From the NCBI GenBank assembly GCA_947247005.1, contig OX365945.1, forward strand, positions 15,630,501 to 15,694,500: a DNA stretch of 64,000 bases, in the 5' to 3' direction. The first letter of the stretch is position 1. Every line of letters starts with the position of its first letter. The position numbers and the translations under genes are program-made. The notes under the pieces were generated by a model. That model did no database searches and was not told the origin of the DNA. It worked only from the letters and a program-made list of their open reading frames with translations. The DNA comes from Spisula solida (Eukaryota > Mollusca > Bivalvia > Venerida > Mactridae). Below are positions 45,264-57,926 of this stretch, in pieces.

Positions 45264-45485
45264 TGCACTTATCAATGTTTCCCCTAGAAGAGGGGGGGGG
45301 GGGGGGTTGCACGGGGAATTAGTCATAGAGACTTTCCCGATGCACGGGAATTTGATAAACCCTGTCGTCACATGTAGCGGGAATTAGACTTGGCCCGTAT
45401 TTTATGGACGGGGACACGTACTCCAAGGAATTCCCCTATATAACCCCCCCCCCCCCTCTGGGAGAGAGAAAACGTTGACAAGTGC
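45264..45485. repeat. Foldback element with G-run and C-run arms
   Basis: TGCACTTATCAATGTTTCCC at 45264 pairs with the reverse complement of 45466-45485 (TGCACTTGTCAACGTTTT). Next to these lie a run of about 17 G (about 45290-45307) and a run of about 14 C (about 45444-45457). The interior repeats CACGGGAAT/GCGGGAATT. It is a small MITE or foldback with strong structure-forming potential. Confidence 0.55.
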
Positions 45486-46317
45486 ATAATTCAATGCCAA
45501 TGGTGCCAATGTTAAGTATTGTTATGGATCGATCAACACACCAATAAAAAGTAAATAAGTAGATGTGAAGATATTTGTGCTGAAAACACACATTTGTCAG
45601 TTGTTGAGCAAGCTGCAGGATAATTCAACTGTTCCCAGGCTAATATGTTTACCAGTCATACATGTACAATCAAAATCTGTCTGCACACAATGAAATGGTC
45701 CTCCCGTCAGAACATTACCGATGATATTTTTTAAATAAAACTTAAAGTATCATCAGATGTGGGTGTCGCTAATTCAGACACCTACGTGAATACATGCCAC
45801 AAGGGCTATTTTCCATTAGCACAATGCAATACCCGTATATAATGAACACACAAAGCATCATAATTTTGTCGGACTACATGCGCTCTAACAGTCAGGGGCA
45901 TAGCCAGCGATACGGACGTGCGCACATGCGTAACATTAATTTGAAAAGTAAAATATGGCCAAATTTCCATGAGGGCCCTAAACCATGCGTAGCATTAACT
46001 CAAGCCTGGTTATACGCCCCTGACAGGTTCAAATATCATAATGCATTCAAGTGCGTATACAGTCACGATATACATGTATGTGCATGTATAGATCTATATT
46101 CTTCGTACATACACAAATTGTGCCATTTGTGGGTCGACTGAACTGGTTATAATACACAAGTTCGACGGGAGGGGCTAAGTGTATGTTCATAGGGACCAAG
46201 AAAAAACCTTTAGTCAGACCCCCGTTGAGAAAATTTCAGAATGTGCGCATGTTACAAATCGTTTAGATGGTGATGTTCGTTTAGGTTCCAAGTATATGGT
46301 TGTATATTTTGTGATAC
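45486..46317. other. No gene seen
   Basis: Interior of the 5.5-kb element. The 115-codon plus-strand frame at 45794-46141 has no recognisable motif, and biased composition is consistent with chance. Confidence 0.4.
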
Positions 46318-46508
46318 TTGCCTTTTTATTGACATTGGTGAGTGGTGTAATCCTTGCCTTTTTATTGACATTGGTGAGTGGTGTAATCCTTGCCTTTTTA
46401 TTGACATAGCCATGATAGGCAAGTGGTGTAATCCTTGCCTTTTATAGTCATGATAGGCGATTGGTGTAATCCTTGCCTTTTTATTGACAAAGGCGAGTGG
46501 TTTAATCC
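46318..46508. repeat. 36-bp minisatellite, about five units
   Basis: CCTTGCCTTTTTATTGACAT and TGGTGAGTGGTGTAAT repeat from 46318. The first two units are identical and later ones carry ATAGCCATGATAGGCAAG variants. It creates a repetitive minus-strand frame (SIKRQGLHHSPM) that should not be taken as a gene. Confidence 0.85.
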
Positions 46509-48190
46509 TTGTATTCAGCAGCTTGGCAGCTTGCAGCATAGGTTCGAATTCCACAATATATGCAAGCTATGATTATCATTACATGTATTGCAGTCTGAGT
46601 ATATAGTCATAACCCTGCTAAAGCCATGTCTATTTAAAAAATACATGTAGATTTTTGTTCAAATCATGACTTTTTTCAACGAGGTTAAATATAATGAATA
46701 TATGTGCTTCAGTTATCCAAGTGGGCCATTTTAATGCAAATGCTAAAGTTAAAATGTCATCATTGAAATTTGGATAGATTAACTTGGATGGATAATCAAA
46801 ACACTTGAAATCAACCATTATTCAATTAAATGTTTCTTGGATCATATTTATTTCTTTTGTCTCACTACTTTCTGACATACATGTACCAATATTACAATAG
46901 TACAAGTATGTCAATCTGCAACTGGAAAACAATAAATGAAAATGTATATGAGGTTTGTCTTTATTTTCTATACCACAAAAACATGTGTTACACTTAATAG
47001 TGTATTATAAACAATGACATGAACTGAATTTTAATCATTTATTATATGAGAGACATGATAACAAGAGCTTACAAAAAAGCAAATTCAAATTAGAAACAGG
47101 ACATGACATGATGTGTTTCCAAAAAGTGATTTTTCACAAAGCCCTAACTTCTTTGTTACATGGGAAAAAAGTAACCCAGACAACCAGCAAACATTGTGGA
47201 AATATTGTAACTTTGTTCAACCTTAACTAATGCACAACCTTTTTGATTTAGGGGCCATAATGTAATTCACTGAATCTGGTAATATTTTTATCCACAACTG
47301 CATGCTTGTGTACTAAGTTCTTGCACAAATAGCTGATTTTATATAATCAAAGGGTCATAACTCTGCTAGATTACTGGTCACATCTAAACATTAAATCTAT
47401 CATGCACAATGTGACTGTTATCACATGACTTTTTGATGAATTAAGAAAGACCATGTTAAGACTTTCACACAACACGCATCTAAAATAGCAATTATCTTAA
47501 TCAAGAGCAAACAGTCTGTTGTTAAACAGCAATCTTGACAGTGAAACTTGACAAGTGGACATTTCTGAGAATCATCTAAGATGTATGTCTCAGGATGGAC
47601 AAAAGCAAATCTATAACACCAATCGCCATGAATGGTCACACAATGGATATTTAATAATTAATACATTTTGTTGCGAAAACTGAAATAACATTAAAAAAAG
47701 ACATAAACTAACATAATTGTTTTTCTTATAAATTACTACCTGCAGCTAGATAATAAAAATTCAAGCCTTTATCTAAAATGGAGAAAACTGTGTTGGAGAA
47801 GTTATATAAAATGCTGATCAAACCTGTCATCACTGCTATAACTTTAAATATTGTACAGATTTTAAAATAAAACTGTATACAAACCAAGTTAAATAAGACA
47901 AAAGCAAATAATAAGTCAAAATTTAACAAGAGCTATCACAGTATACAGCATTCTAGACAATTTGCAGCCGTTTATCCATAAGTGAAGTTTACAACAGATA
48001 AGTGTCCGTATATCTGTGTTAAAGACTATTGCTCAACAATATTTCAGCTATATACAGTGGCAGATTCACTTTTAATACCAGTTTTCCTGGACTGTCTCTC
48101 AGCCAGTACAAACAAGGAAACAGCAATTTCTCCACATGGGGAGGAAAATCAACACTGTTGTTAAATTTTCATGTTGTAATACCTGCTGGA
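46509..48190. other. No gene seen
   Basis: AT-rich interior of the 5.5-kb element with only short random frames on both strands. Confidence 0.4.
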
Positions 48191-48192
48191 CT

Positions 48193-48254
48193 GGAATTGA
48201 ACCCAGATTACCGGGTTACAAATCCAGCTCACCACCACTGGACCATAAATGCGG
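48193..48254 (-). repeat. tRNA-like sequence, minus strand
   Basis: Read on the minus strand: TGGTCCAGTGGTGGTGAGC (A box region), an anticodon-like TTTGTAA loop, and TGGGTTCAATTCCAG (B box). The acceptor stem does not pair. A tRNA-derived SINE remnant is likely. Confidence 0.5.
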
Positions 48255-49880
48255 CTACACTTTGTATGCAATTGAAATAATTAATACAACTACATCTTAA
48301 CATAACAAGAACAGACAATTTTTCTCTTATGACTTTCCTTGTATCCGGGTTAGTTTATGTGGATAATAGAGATGCATAAATTTTATAAGTGAAAAAAGCC
48401 AATTATTCATGGTTTCAAAATAGCATGTGTATTTTCACTGTTTTACTTACACAGTTTTAGATCATGTTCCATATTTTTCACATTTAATATAACTTTTTAA
48501 TTTCAATGTGATTCATTTAATTAAAATTTCAACCAATCACAGTACCATTTTAAGAGAATTGGAAGAATAAATTAACAGAAAATCAGTTTGGTTCATGATC
48601 ACATGCAATTAAAATATGCATTTGTTGCTGTGACACTCATGAATGAAAATCTTGATTTCTGTGGATAACTTTGAGAAATAAAATTCCCATCTTACAGTAC
48701 ACCAAAACCAACAAATATGCACTACTAAATAGAGTTAATGACACTTTTATATTAATTACTATTTTATTGTTTAATTATAGTAAGATCTGAATAAATTACA
48801 AAATAAATGGTGAAGAATAATTTGTCTCCCTTTTTTCACTGTTTATGAGTTCTCTGACTGCTTTCAGTTTGAATTTCACACAAGAAGTTCCAAGAAATGT
48901 TCACATCTTCTGAATGTTTTCTTCTGTCTTAAATTGATGAAACCATTTCTTGCCTTTTGGGCCACTTATCCACTTAGAATATGTGAAGTGGAACTCCTCT
49001 GACATATGTGAATTGGTAGAAGTCATTTTACATGACCGAGATGGACCGGTTGATCGCATGTTTTCGGCAATCTGTGGTTGTTTTCGTCATACCGCTGTCA
49101 AGTCCACAAGGCACAACACGTTAAACAATGATGGAATTTCCAGTAAAGCTAGCTGCCTGTTTAAGTTATTACAAAAGTTCCACACTAATCATTGCAGACA
49201 CAAATCCAGTAAGCATGTGACCATTGTGTTTCGTTTCTAGACGGTTTTAGTGTCACTGAATCTATACAGTACAGGAAACATTCACTGATTCAGGAAAGTA
49301 ACTTGGAACTTCAAAACACAAGATGCTAAACTATCACCGAGTGACCAGATAACTGCTGCGGTCTCTATGTAGGCCATGATCATAGTTTATCTTCACATAC
49401 CTGTCCAAAGTAAAGTAGTCGTCAAACCAGTTGATTCAGCCACAGTAAACAACCTGCATCGCTTGTAAAGTGTTTTGTGATTTCAACTTTGACGAGGTTC
49501 GCGAAAATACATGACACTTTGGCTACGGTCCCTTCAAGCTGTCCAAACGCTCAATCTTGTCGTCCGGTGTGTGTTTATGCTGACAAGGCATTGATCTACA
49601 TCGTCCAAACTCTTCATTTAACAATTAATATGCTCATAGAGACTAGAATAATCAAGTTTCTGCCGACGCGTTAATTTCAGTGTCATCTGTTTACCAACAG
49701 TCAACGGCAGTTATTCCCCTTTTGATCGGTTAACCACTGTATTAAACATTTATATTGGACGAAAAAATGCGTACCGCAAATCGTTGAATTTACTTTTTAC
49801 GCACAATTTCCGTATTTTCATGGTTATTGGGGTGTTTATTCGTCAAAATCGCTCAAATCCACACGTAGGTCGCCATTTTA
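48255..49880. other. No gene supported
   Basis: Right part of the 5.5-kb element before its CCTTA-rich end. A 96-codon frame at 48950-49240 and short frames after 49477 show no family motif. No coding region is called. Confidence 0.35.
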
Positions 49881-50149
49881 TTTTTTCCTTATCTAGTTTA
49901 AGGAAGCTCGAAGCTTCCTCAACTTTTATGACAAAAATAGGCCGAGATAAGGACAACCTTAAGATAAGATGTTTCGTGAATACCACTTAAGGTTTTCCTT
50001 AGGGGTTGAGGAAAAAACTGGCTGATTTAAGGAAAACCTTGCTACTTAAGGGTAACCTTATCCTTAAGATTCTTTGTGAATACCGCCCCAGAAGTGTTCA
50101 AATTCGCCGTTTCTCCAGATTTGTTGACCTTGAAACCACACCGAAAAAT

Positions 50150-50397
50150 GAAAATATTACTAACGAACTGTCTGGATGTAACTGAACAAGTGCGCGGTGC
50201 ACGAGATTTACTGAATATATACCCTCTGATGGTACCCTATTACGACGCTGTCATACAGCGATAAAACAGGACCCAGCCAAAATCGACCAGGTATGACTAA
50301 TGCCTTTCGGACAAAGCTGGTGCGTAGCCAACACGTTTAGTGGGGATCTCGAAAAAATAAATATAATTATTTTAATTCTAAAATAATTTTGCATTAT
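50150..50397. repeat. Block Y, copy 2
   Basis: Second copy of the 248-bp block, 60 bp to the right of the 5.5-kb element. Here it is followed by CAAAATTTAATTAATTGC and, about 300 bp on, the right 32-bp inverted end. This is its likely original context. Confidence 0.9.
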
Positions 50398-51321
50398 CAA
50401 AATTTAATTAATTGCTTTTTGAAATGGACAACTTGAGTTGACGAGTTGTGAGGATAGTGTGGGAAACGATCTGACGTAAGTTTTTGCTCAGCTCGGTCGG
50501 TCTGCTCTACTTTGTTCCCCTGTCCTCATGAGCCAAACAAAACGACTGTGTCAATTAAAAACAGCTGCCTAATTCTTCTAATTTTCATATGCAACGTATG
50601 CTGATATAAAATAAATTCCTCAAATATATGTAGAATAGTTGAAGAAATGCACATGCGTAGTTTTAAAGCTGTGCCATTATGCTTGACAAAATAAAGCAAG
50701 AATTATACGCTATTCTGGGACATCCCACGTACACATACAAATTGTACTTACCACCATTCATCAAATAATGTATTATTTTACGGCCTTAATATAATTAATG
50801 CATAAACTATAATAATGAATAAATTAAAGTAATAATTATGAGTTGGTATTTCTCTTTTGTACATGACATTCCTTTTGTACGTTTATATACACGTAGCTGT
50901 CACATGTTTGGATGTTATAACTATAGTAAGAAGATAATAGATAATGGGGCAGGAAAAGCAGCACTCCACGTCAGCCATGCACAATAAAGATAAAAACGTC
51001 ATATATCACAATTACACGACACAATGCACAACACTACAAATAGACGACTTCATAACAGAAAAGCATGCATAGACAATGCTCAACACAATTACAAAATCAC
51101 TACATCCCACACCTTAAGTCCGCCGTTTAGGTCAGTCAAACTAATCGGAAAAAGAGCCAGGTGACAAGAATATAACAAACGGACGACACACATCACAAGG
51201 ACAACACCACAACAGGTACAGTATACATGCTATTTTGAAAGATATGAAGCAGCGATATGCTGAAAAACGAAATTGTAGAAGGACACCAAAAGGCACAATG
51301 GCCAAATATTTTTACATTTTT

Positions 51322-51976
51322 AGCTCACCTGTCACAAAGTGACAGAGTGAGCTTTTGTGATCACTCTTCGTCCGTCGTCTGTTGTCCGTCGTCCGTCCGT
51401 CAACAATTGGCTTGTGTAGACACTAGAGGTCACAATTTTAGCGTAATCTTTATGAAACTTGGTCACAACGATCATCTCAACAAAATCTAGGCCAAGTTCG
51501 ATATTGGGTCATCCGGGGTCAAAAACTAGGTCACAAGGTCAAATCATAGAAAAACCTTGTGTAGTCACTAGAGGTCACAATTTTGGTCTAATATTTATGA
51601 AACTCGGTTACAATGATCATCTTAACAGAATCTAGATCAAGTTCGATATGAGGTCATCCGGGGTCAAAACTAGGTCACAAGGTCAAATAATAGAAAAACC
51701 TTGTGTAGTCATTATAGGTCACAGTTTTGATCTCATCTTTACGAAACTTGGTCACAATTAATGATCATCTCAACAAAATCTAGGTCAAGTTTGATATTGG
51801 TTTATCTGGGGTCAAAAACTAGGTCATTAGGTCAAATCATATAAAAACCTTGTGTAGTCACCAGAGGTCACAATATTGGCCTAATCTGTATAAAACTTGA
51901 TCACAATGATCATCTCAACAAAATCTAGGTCAAGTTCAACAGGTGAGCGACCTAGGGCCCTTTGGGCCCTCTTGTT
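51322..51976. mobile_element. Pearl/Helitron-like element, 145-bp core (copy D, short)
   Basis: Head AGCTCACCTGTCAC, AAA, GTGACAGAGTGAGCT, a GTCC/GTCTGTTGTCC run, about 3.5 core units, and the tail ACAGGTGAGCGACCTAGGGC and CCTTTGGGCCCTCTTGTT. The junction from the last unit into ACAGGTGAG (GGTCAAGTTCAACAGG) matches copy B (GGTCAAGTTCGACAGG), so both share the same internal boundary. Confidence 0.8.
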
Positions 51977-54900
51977 CTATTTATACTCTTATAAAGTGGA
52001 CAATACATACATTATAAAGGAAGGTTGGCTAAGTGGCTTCCACCAGGGACAGTATAATAGTATTTATTCTTCCCAGCTTCCACCTTGAGGGCTTAAACGT
52101 TTTACAGTGTACTAAACCTCACGCTTACCCCTTCAGACAACCTTATGGAACAGGACAGTGTAAATAAAGCTTTCTTGACAACGTGATCGAAATGTTGCTG
52201 ACAAGCATCTAGTTCTGATTGTTTTGGTGCCAGCTTAAGAAATTTCGAAATGTCAAAGGACGTAACTGCTGTCGATGACTTTATATAGATTCAGTTTTGT
52301 TTTCAATTACTGTTTCTCTCTCGTTTATTTATATGCATAATAGTATGCCCTGACTCGTTAGAATATAAACTTGAAACATTGAAATTGATACTGATAGCCG
52401 TTTGATCGCTTGGTGAATACAGTAATAACAAGGTTGGCCTTCACATAATGTCGGACAGTTAACTGATAGCAATAACTACAACGGCTAAAGTGCTCTTGGT
52501 AAATAAAGCCTCGTATTGTAACTTAATTCAAGTTAAAGCTGCCAGATTTAATATTTAATATTTAATTAAGTGGGTTTATTGCATATCTTGATGTACCAAG
52601 TCAGAACGACTTTAAAACGTGGGAACGTAAATAAAATGATCATTACTTATCGTATTGCAAGTTAAAGATATATGCATGAAGCATAATTATTTTATGTTAT
52701 CCATTTATAAATCTATATACGATAGATATCAGCATGATTGCAAATTTGGACGCATTAAGCACATAAAATATATTTGATATATCAGAGACTATAGATAACA
52801 GTTACGTTTGTGTATTTATAGTCTCTGGATATACTAGATAAAGAAATCAGTTGATCTCCTTGACGTAGCAACAGTTATGCAAACTTTCAAACTGATCATC
52901 CATTTTTAAATTGCATTTTCGTTATCATTCCTATGTATACGTACTGTGCATATAGCTAAACGAATATCTTAACGTGCATAATATTTTCCTGACGCCTTGA
53001 AAGGGGGATAATGTCTGGAAACTACGAAGGGTGGAGAAAATCAGCAACATTTTCTCTTTTCGGAAAGTATAGCGTTTAGTGCCCTTTCCGTGTGAAGGTA
53101 CATTGCCCGGCTGCAACAACATGATACTTGTACCCGAGTAACAAACCCGAGACTGGTTGACGATTGTTAGAGTATTTCTTCAATCTGTTGAAGAATTTAT
53201 AATTGTAAAACATGGCATATTTGTATTTTCCATTTTATACATCCATTTGAAGGACCTTGAGTTAAAAATAAAATGGCGTCCATTACTACTGGCCCGCATG
53301 ACGGTGCGGTTCGCAGTGCAAACTTTTGTTCCGTCTTTGCTGGCCCATGTTTGGTTATGGATTTGTCGGATGGGACACAAATGAACCTAAGTTTCGTGGA
53401 TGGACGGTCATGGCATTCGCAAAAGGTCGACTTTATATTTAGAAAATGGTTACTACTATTTCTACACATTCTACAAGGACATGAGTCTTGTATTCCGTAA
53501 GCCGATAGTGTCCAAACTTCTTCCTAATTTGTTGTTCAATGTAAAGATGATAGAGAATTGTATGGTATGTCAACACATTTAACTACTTGCCCAATGGTAA
53601 ATCTTGCATCAGTATCTCAAAATGTGTTTGACTTTGCAACCATGTTTGAGGAGGTTGCGTTATTTCGATGACGTACATGTATGAGGCACATTTCCAAATA
53701 AAATGTGTCACTTTAAATTTCTTAAACGAGTATGTATCGTAATTGGTGATATAGACATTTCATTATACATATATATATATATACAGTTAAACTTTTAAAT
53801 TGCACAAACGATTCAGTTGTTGATGAATACGACATTTCATTATCCATTCTCAATCATAATACAAAAATAGTAAGATAAGTGCAGTTTGGATACCCCACAT
53901 GTCTTGCAGAACACAAGACGGATGCTCATGTAAACCGTCCAAAAATAGTAATTTGATTTAGATTCATTGTAAGACCTGTACATGTTGTACCCATGGCAAC
54001 ATAAAATTATATACTAGTATATAAACCAACATAGAATGAACCACACACGTACTATGTATAAATCTACGGTCAATGACATGCACATACGCTAACCATGAGT
54101 ACATGTTATGTCGTGGCTATCCGTTTGCTTGATGTTTTGACAAGAAAAGTATTGAAATATTTAAAGGTTCATCAGAGACAGACGAAACCTCAAACACAAC
54201 ATTAATAATATAAACAATATTAATATTAATTGATAAAAACCTGACTGATTGTCTTATTTACGCGAAATGTAAATGCTGCACATCATCTTTTATCATCTCA
54301 TTTGTTAATGTTTACTGGCTAGAGGCAAATAATTTGCTGATTTTGCTCATTAAACTTGTAACTGTGAAAAACCACCCACATATAGAAACATACTAATTCA
54401 TCATACTTTTCGACAGCTTGGACTTGGGCGGATCTTTACTCGTTTAGTTGGGCAATGTGCCTTGTATGTGCTTTATGTTTCCTACGCTCGGTTGGTTCAG
54501 TTGGACATTATGCTTTGTGTGTTTTTAATGTTTTCTGTGCTTGGCTGGTTAAGTTGAGTGCTGCCTTCCCTGTCTGACTTAATATAATTTTTGTGTACCC
54601 ACAGTGCACTGGTTAGCCCTATACTTGGTCGGCAGTTACTTCACATGTTGTTTGCACCTAAGTGCGATAATGGTATATAAGAAGTGTTTTCGTCTTTCAG
54701 TCATCACACTCTTATTTTTTATAATATTGTACTCATCTTAATAATACACATCTTAACATAACCTCTTAAAATCACCTAGAGAGTGGCATGTATACAATAC
54801 AGGCGTCAAGTTGATTATTTGGAAACAGTAAAACTTACTGAAGGTAAACGGTACATTATGGAGTTTTGACATCTTGGCAGGGTTCTAGCCAACAGATCAT

Positions 54901-55100
54901 CGATGTTGTTATAGTTCGGGCGACATATATGTCAAACAAATATTAAACTTAATTATTGATTTAAGGAGTTTAGCATTCAAAGCTTTGACATAGAGTCAAT
55001 ACAATACAATGCTACTAGAATGCTATAAACACGTAGCTCCGATTTGACGACAATGTTTAAATGTTTGAAAATTGAAAGTTTGTAGATTTTAGTCAGTGCT
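51977..55100. other. No gene supported; one small hairpin
   Basis: Mostly AT-rich unique sequence. A hairpin at 52778-52831 pairs CAGAGACTATA with TATAGTCTCTG over a ~22-base loop. Overlapping frames at 53157-53582 (for example MASITTGPHDGAVRSANFCS) lack splice support and homologous motifs; a short first exon cannot be excluded. Confidence 0.35.
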
Positions 55101-55114
55101 ATGATATCGTTACT

Positions 55115-55459
55115 TTTTTTGTTTTCGACTGAAACAGTCAAAAGTGCGTGGCCATCCGGTTTCGTACCTGCCTAGTTGGCTAATGACCTCCAGCTTCGTG
55201 GGAAGCGACAGAAAGTTTGTATGATACAAGGCGTCTGGATGTACTACCCTAGCTCTTTTCGAAAAGACTCCGCTATTTACCGGTAATCGGTGTGCAGCAC
55301 CGATACACGCGAGACTAATTAGGCTACCAACCAGTTCATCTCTAGTTGGATATGAAACACTGAAAAGCGTTTCCGAAATGACCAACTGCACGGCCGAGAT
55401 TCGAACCAGGGACCTCTCGATCAGTGGGCGATCTGCGTTAACAACTTGAATACCGTGCA
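55115..55459 (-). mobile_element. tRNA-derived SINE, minus strand
   Basis: The head at 55387-55459 folds like a tRNA: a 7-bp acceptor stem TGCACGG/CCGTGCA, D-arm-like TTCAAGTTGTTAACGC, a GATC/GATC anticodon-stem remnant and a good B box (CTGGTTCGAATCTCG). The body runs on to about 55115, ending in an A-rich tract (T7 on the plus strand). The 116-codon minus-strand frame over it is a by-product. Confidence 0.65.
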
Positions 55460-55633
55460 ATCCATGTCGTTACATAGCACAACCGTTTTCTGGCTAAGTA
55501 CATATGATGTAGTACATGGTCTTGAAAAAGGATACTAGTACTAAGCCAATGTATTGATATGAAAGTGATTTCATTATATATAACCCTACTCACTGAGTGG
55601 TGTTTGTCCTCTAGTGGAGCAGAAACACATATA

Positions 55634-56052
55634 CATTGCCCACCAAAAATTAGTATTCAGTAAATAAGTATTGCAAAATTAACTCGGTTAAATTATCCAA
55701 TATCTGTAAAAGATATCAGACGGTCACACTTATATACTAGTTTATGAAACTACAGTTACTATATGAGTCAAAATAGATAGAAATAAAGATGAAGATGTTC
55801 GGAACTAAAATAACCGTGTGATCCATAAGGCTAAATGTTCCATCTTTTTGTGACAAAGTTTCCATTCATGAGGGAAAAAGAAACTTTAGATAATGCAACT
55901 AGGGTACCAATTAATGTATGGCCTTTCCAGTTAATAAACAAAAATATTCATTTTCTTCAAATATATTGTTGCTTCACTGTTCTGCAATTAGTATTATTAC
56001 AGGCAAGTAAGTGGGCAAATAACATATGTATACTTATTTTTGGTGGGCAGTG
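55634..56052. mobile_element. 419-bp Tc1/mariner-type MITE (copy 2)
   Basis: Ends CATTGCCCACCAAAAATTAG and the inverted TACTTATTTTTGGTGGGCAG, with TA on both sides (55632-55633, 56053-56054). The interior matches 23425-23837 throughout, with scattered substitutions. Confidence 0.8.
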
Positions 56053-57684
56053 TACATGATTTACCATATGTTGGAGACGGTTTAGACATTTGTGCTGGTT
56101 TAGATATATAAACATCACTTCCAATTTTGAATATGAGGCTATCATCGCATTGAAGCCACAACATATTTAAGTTAGATCCTACTTAATGCACTAACGATAA
56201 ACACAGTTAATAAACTGTTTAACTGTAAAATAACCTGAACTCAATATTTTTCATACAATGTATAACATGGCAACGGAATTATTATTATGTGTATCTGAAT
56301 TTAAATCAAATTTGACAGATTATTAAAATATTATGATTATGAAATACATCTACATATGAAGTTGATATATTAAATTTAAATGCTGACCGATATAACATGC
56401 AAACACTTCAGAAATTCACGGCCTGGTTTCAGATAATCCAACATGTTAACCTAACCTTGAACTAGGCATTCATGATTCTGATACTGTGATAAGTAGAACT
56501 TCGTCGCGAGACTATTTTATACTTCAAGAATGGAACGCTTAACAACATTATGTACGTACTATACAATTATTTATATTCAAAATTGATACTTTTTATATGA
56601 TTTTAAAATACGTTTATTCTTATATTCCTCATGGCGTGTCTCGACACTTGCAATTTTGTTGAGTAGATGTAGATGTGAAAAAATAACAAGAAAAGCAGAT
56701 TTTGATTGTTGAACTCGTACATTGTATACGAGCATTATAAAAAAGCACATCATACATATAAGGAGTTTCGGCATTATTATTAATTGAATAAGCCGTGGCA
56801 ACTTTTTTCGTTTAGTTTCTTCAATATATGTCAGGTTTTGACTACATGATTACAATGGGTTTTCAAATATGAATGTCAAGTTGGAGCTATCCAATGAATT
56901 GTACAAATAGTGAGCTTTCAATTGCTACTTTACATTTTTAAATCCATTTAGTCTAGCTGTGACAACTCGTGTTCACTAATGCTGAAGTTGTTGGGATAAT
57001 GCTACTTTTCTCTGACCAAATACTGTCCTACGTATTTTAAGATCGTTGTATTCTTGGTATGGGGCAAATGTCATAACTATTTGATAAACATTTACTGTAT
57101 ATGGGGATAATGAAATGACATATCATGTACATTATCCAAATATTTCAATATCTTCAAAAAATGTTTGTGTTTTGTAAAACTACTTTAAAGTAGAAGCCCT
57201 GACCGAAGAGGCATTTTCATGAGAAAGGGACATAATTATGGTATATTCCATGTCACGTCGACGCTTTATGAAAAAGTGTTTGCCTGCACAAATTATCTAT
57301 AAAACCTTCCTGTAACATATTTGCCCGTTGGTTCTGGTTTTTGAATTGCAACACCTTTGTGGGTGAAGAAAATGTAAGTTTCATCACTGAGTGCGTGTGT
57401 TTTACAATTACGAGTCTCTTAGAATGTTTGGTAGCACATAAACGATATGTCTGCTTCATTCTTGGTTAATTATAGTGAGCGTGTGTTTCATCCTTTGTAA
57501 TACCACGTAAAAACTTCTCTTGAAAGTACTGATGTACAACTTTAATGTTTTCTTGGCATTTGAAATAAGATGACATGTTGGTCACCACGTAATGAGCATG
57601 GTGTCCAGTGGGTACAAATGTTGTTATCTTCAAGATTTTCTTCCAAACAAAGTGAACTTGGGGAATAAACTCGAGCAGGTATCA
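56053..57684. other. No gene or clear repeat
   Basis: AT-rich sequence with only short random frames. Confidence 0.4.
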
Positions 57685-57926
57685 CTCCAACGCGATAAAT
57701 TGCAATACAAAAACAAACACAAACTCCGCTATATTTATCGTTTCTGAATATTTAGGAGCATGAAAACTTTACACGTGAATGCTTTCATTGGTATAGACCG
57801 ATTTCGATAATTTGACCGTTTGTTTATATAGAGAGGCTATAACATAAACATAATACAGGTGATCCAGCTTTGATAACATGCATACAAACTCTTTATTAGG
57901 CTACATAAAGCACATAATTTTCAATT

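Larger units (their letters stand above)
44608..50089. mobile_element. 5.5-kb inverted-repeat element nested in the 12-kb unit
   Basis: GGGGCGGTATTCACAAAGAA with TCTTAAGG at 44608 is exactly inverted at 50062-50089. The subterminal 150-200 bp on both sides are rich in CCTTA/TAAGG blocks (CCTTAAGG, AAGGAATTCCTTA, AAGGTTTTCCTTA). AAGTACAC before and AAGTGTTC after (offset by CA/AG) share five of eight bases and might be a decayed target duplication. The ends match the MITE family at 24406-24660, so this could be a larger relative. No frame above 115 codons is present. Confidence 0.6.
38754..50733. mobile_element. 12-kb unit bounded by 32-bp inverted repeats
   Basis: TGTACGTTGGGTGTCCCAG followed by AATAGCGTATAAT at 38754-38785 is matched in reverse complement at 50702-50733 with two differences. 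Inside are a 912-bp direct repeat (39077-39988, 41809-42720), a 248-bp direct repeat (41566-41813, 50150-50397), a 40-bp hairpin minisatellite in each 912-bp copy, and a nested 5.5-kb inverted-repeat element. No open frame exceeds 115 codons, so no transposase can be called. It is probably a large non-autonomous DNA transposon or composite. No target duplication is evident. Confidence 0.55.

Noticed and set aside
45794..46141. 115-codon plus-strand frame
   Set aside because: No recognisable motif and within a non-coding element interior.
46252..46554. Repetitive minus-strand protein (SIKRQGLHHSPM repeats)
   Set aside because: Produced by a 36-bp minisatellite whose length is a multiple of three.
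48950..49240. 96-codon frame as a transposase exon of the 5.5-kb element
   Set aside because: No DDE/DDD or DNA-binding motif on either strand, with stops in all longer readings.
53157..53582. Overlapping frames around an ATGGCGTCC start as a first exon
   Set aside because: Suggestive start context but no supported donor, domain or downstream exon.
55110..55460. 116-codon minus-strand protein
   Set aside because: It coincides with a tRNA-derived SINE, so the frame is incidental.
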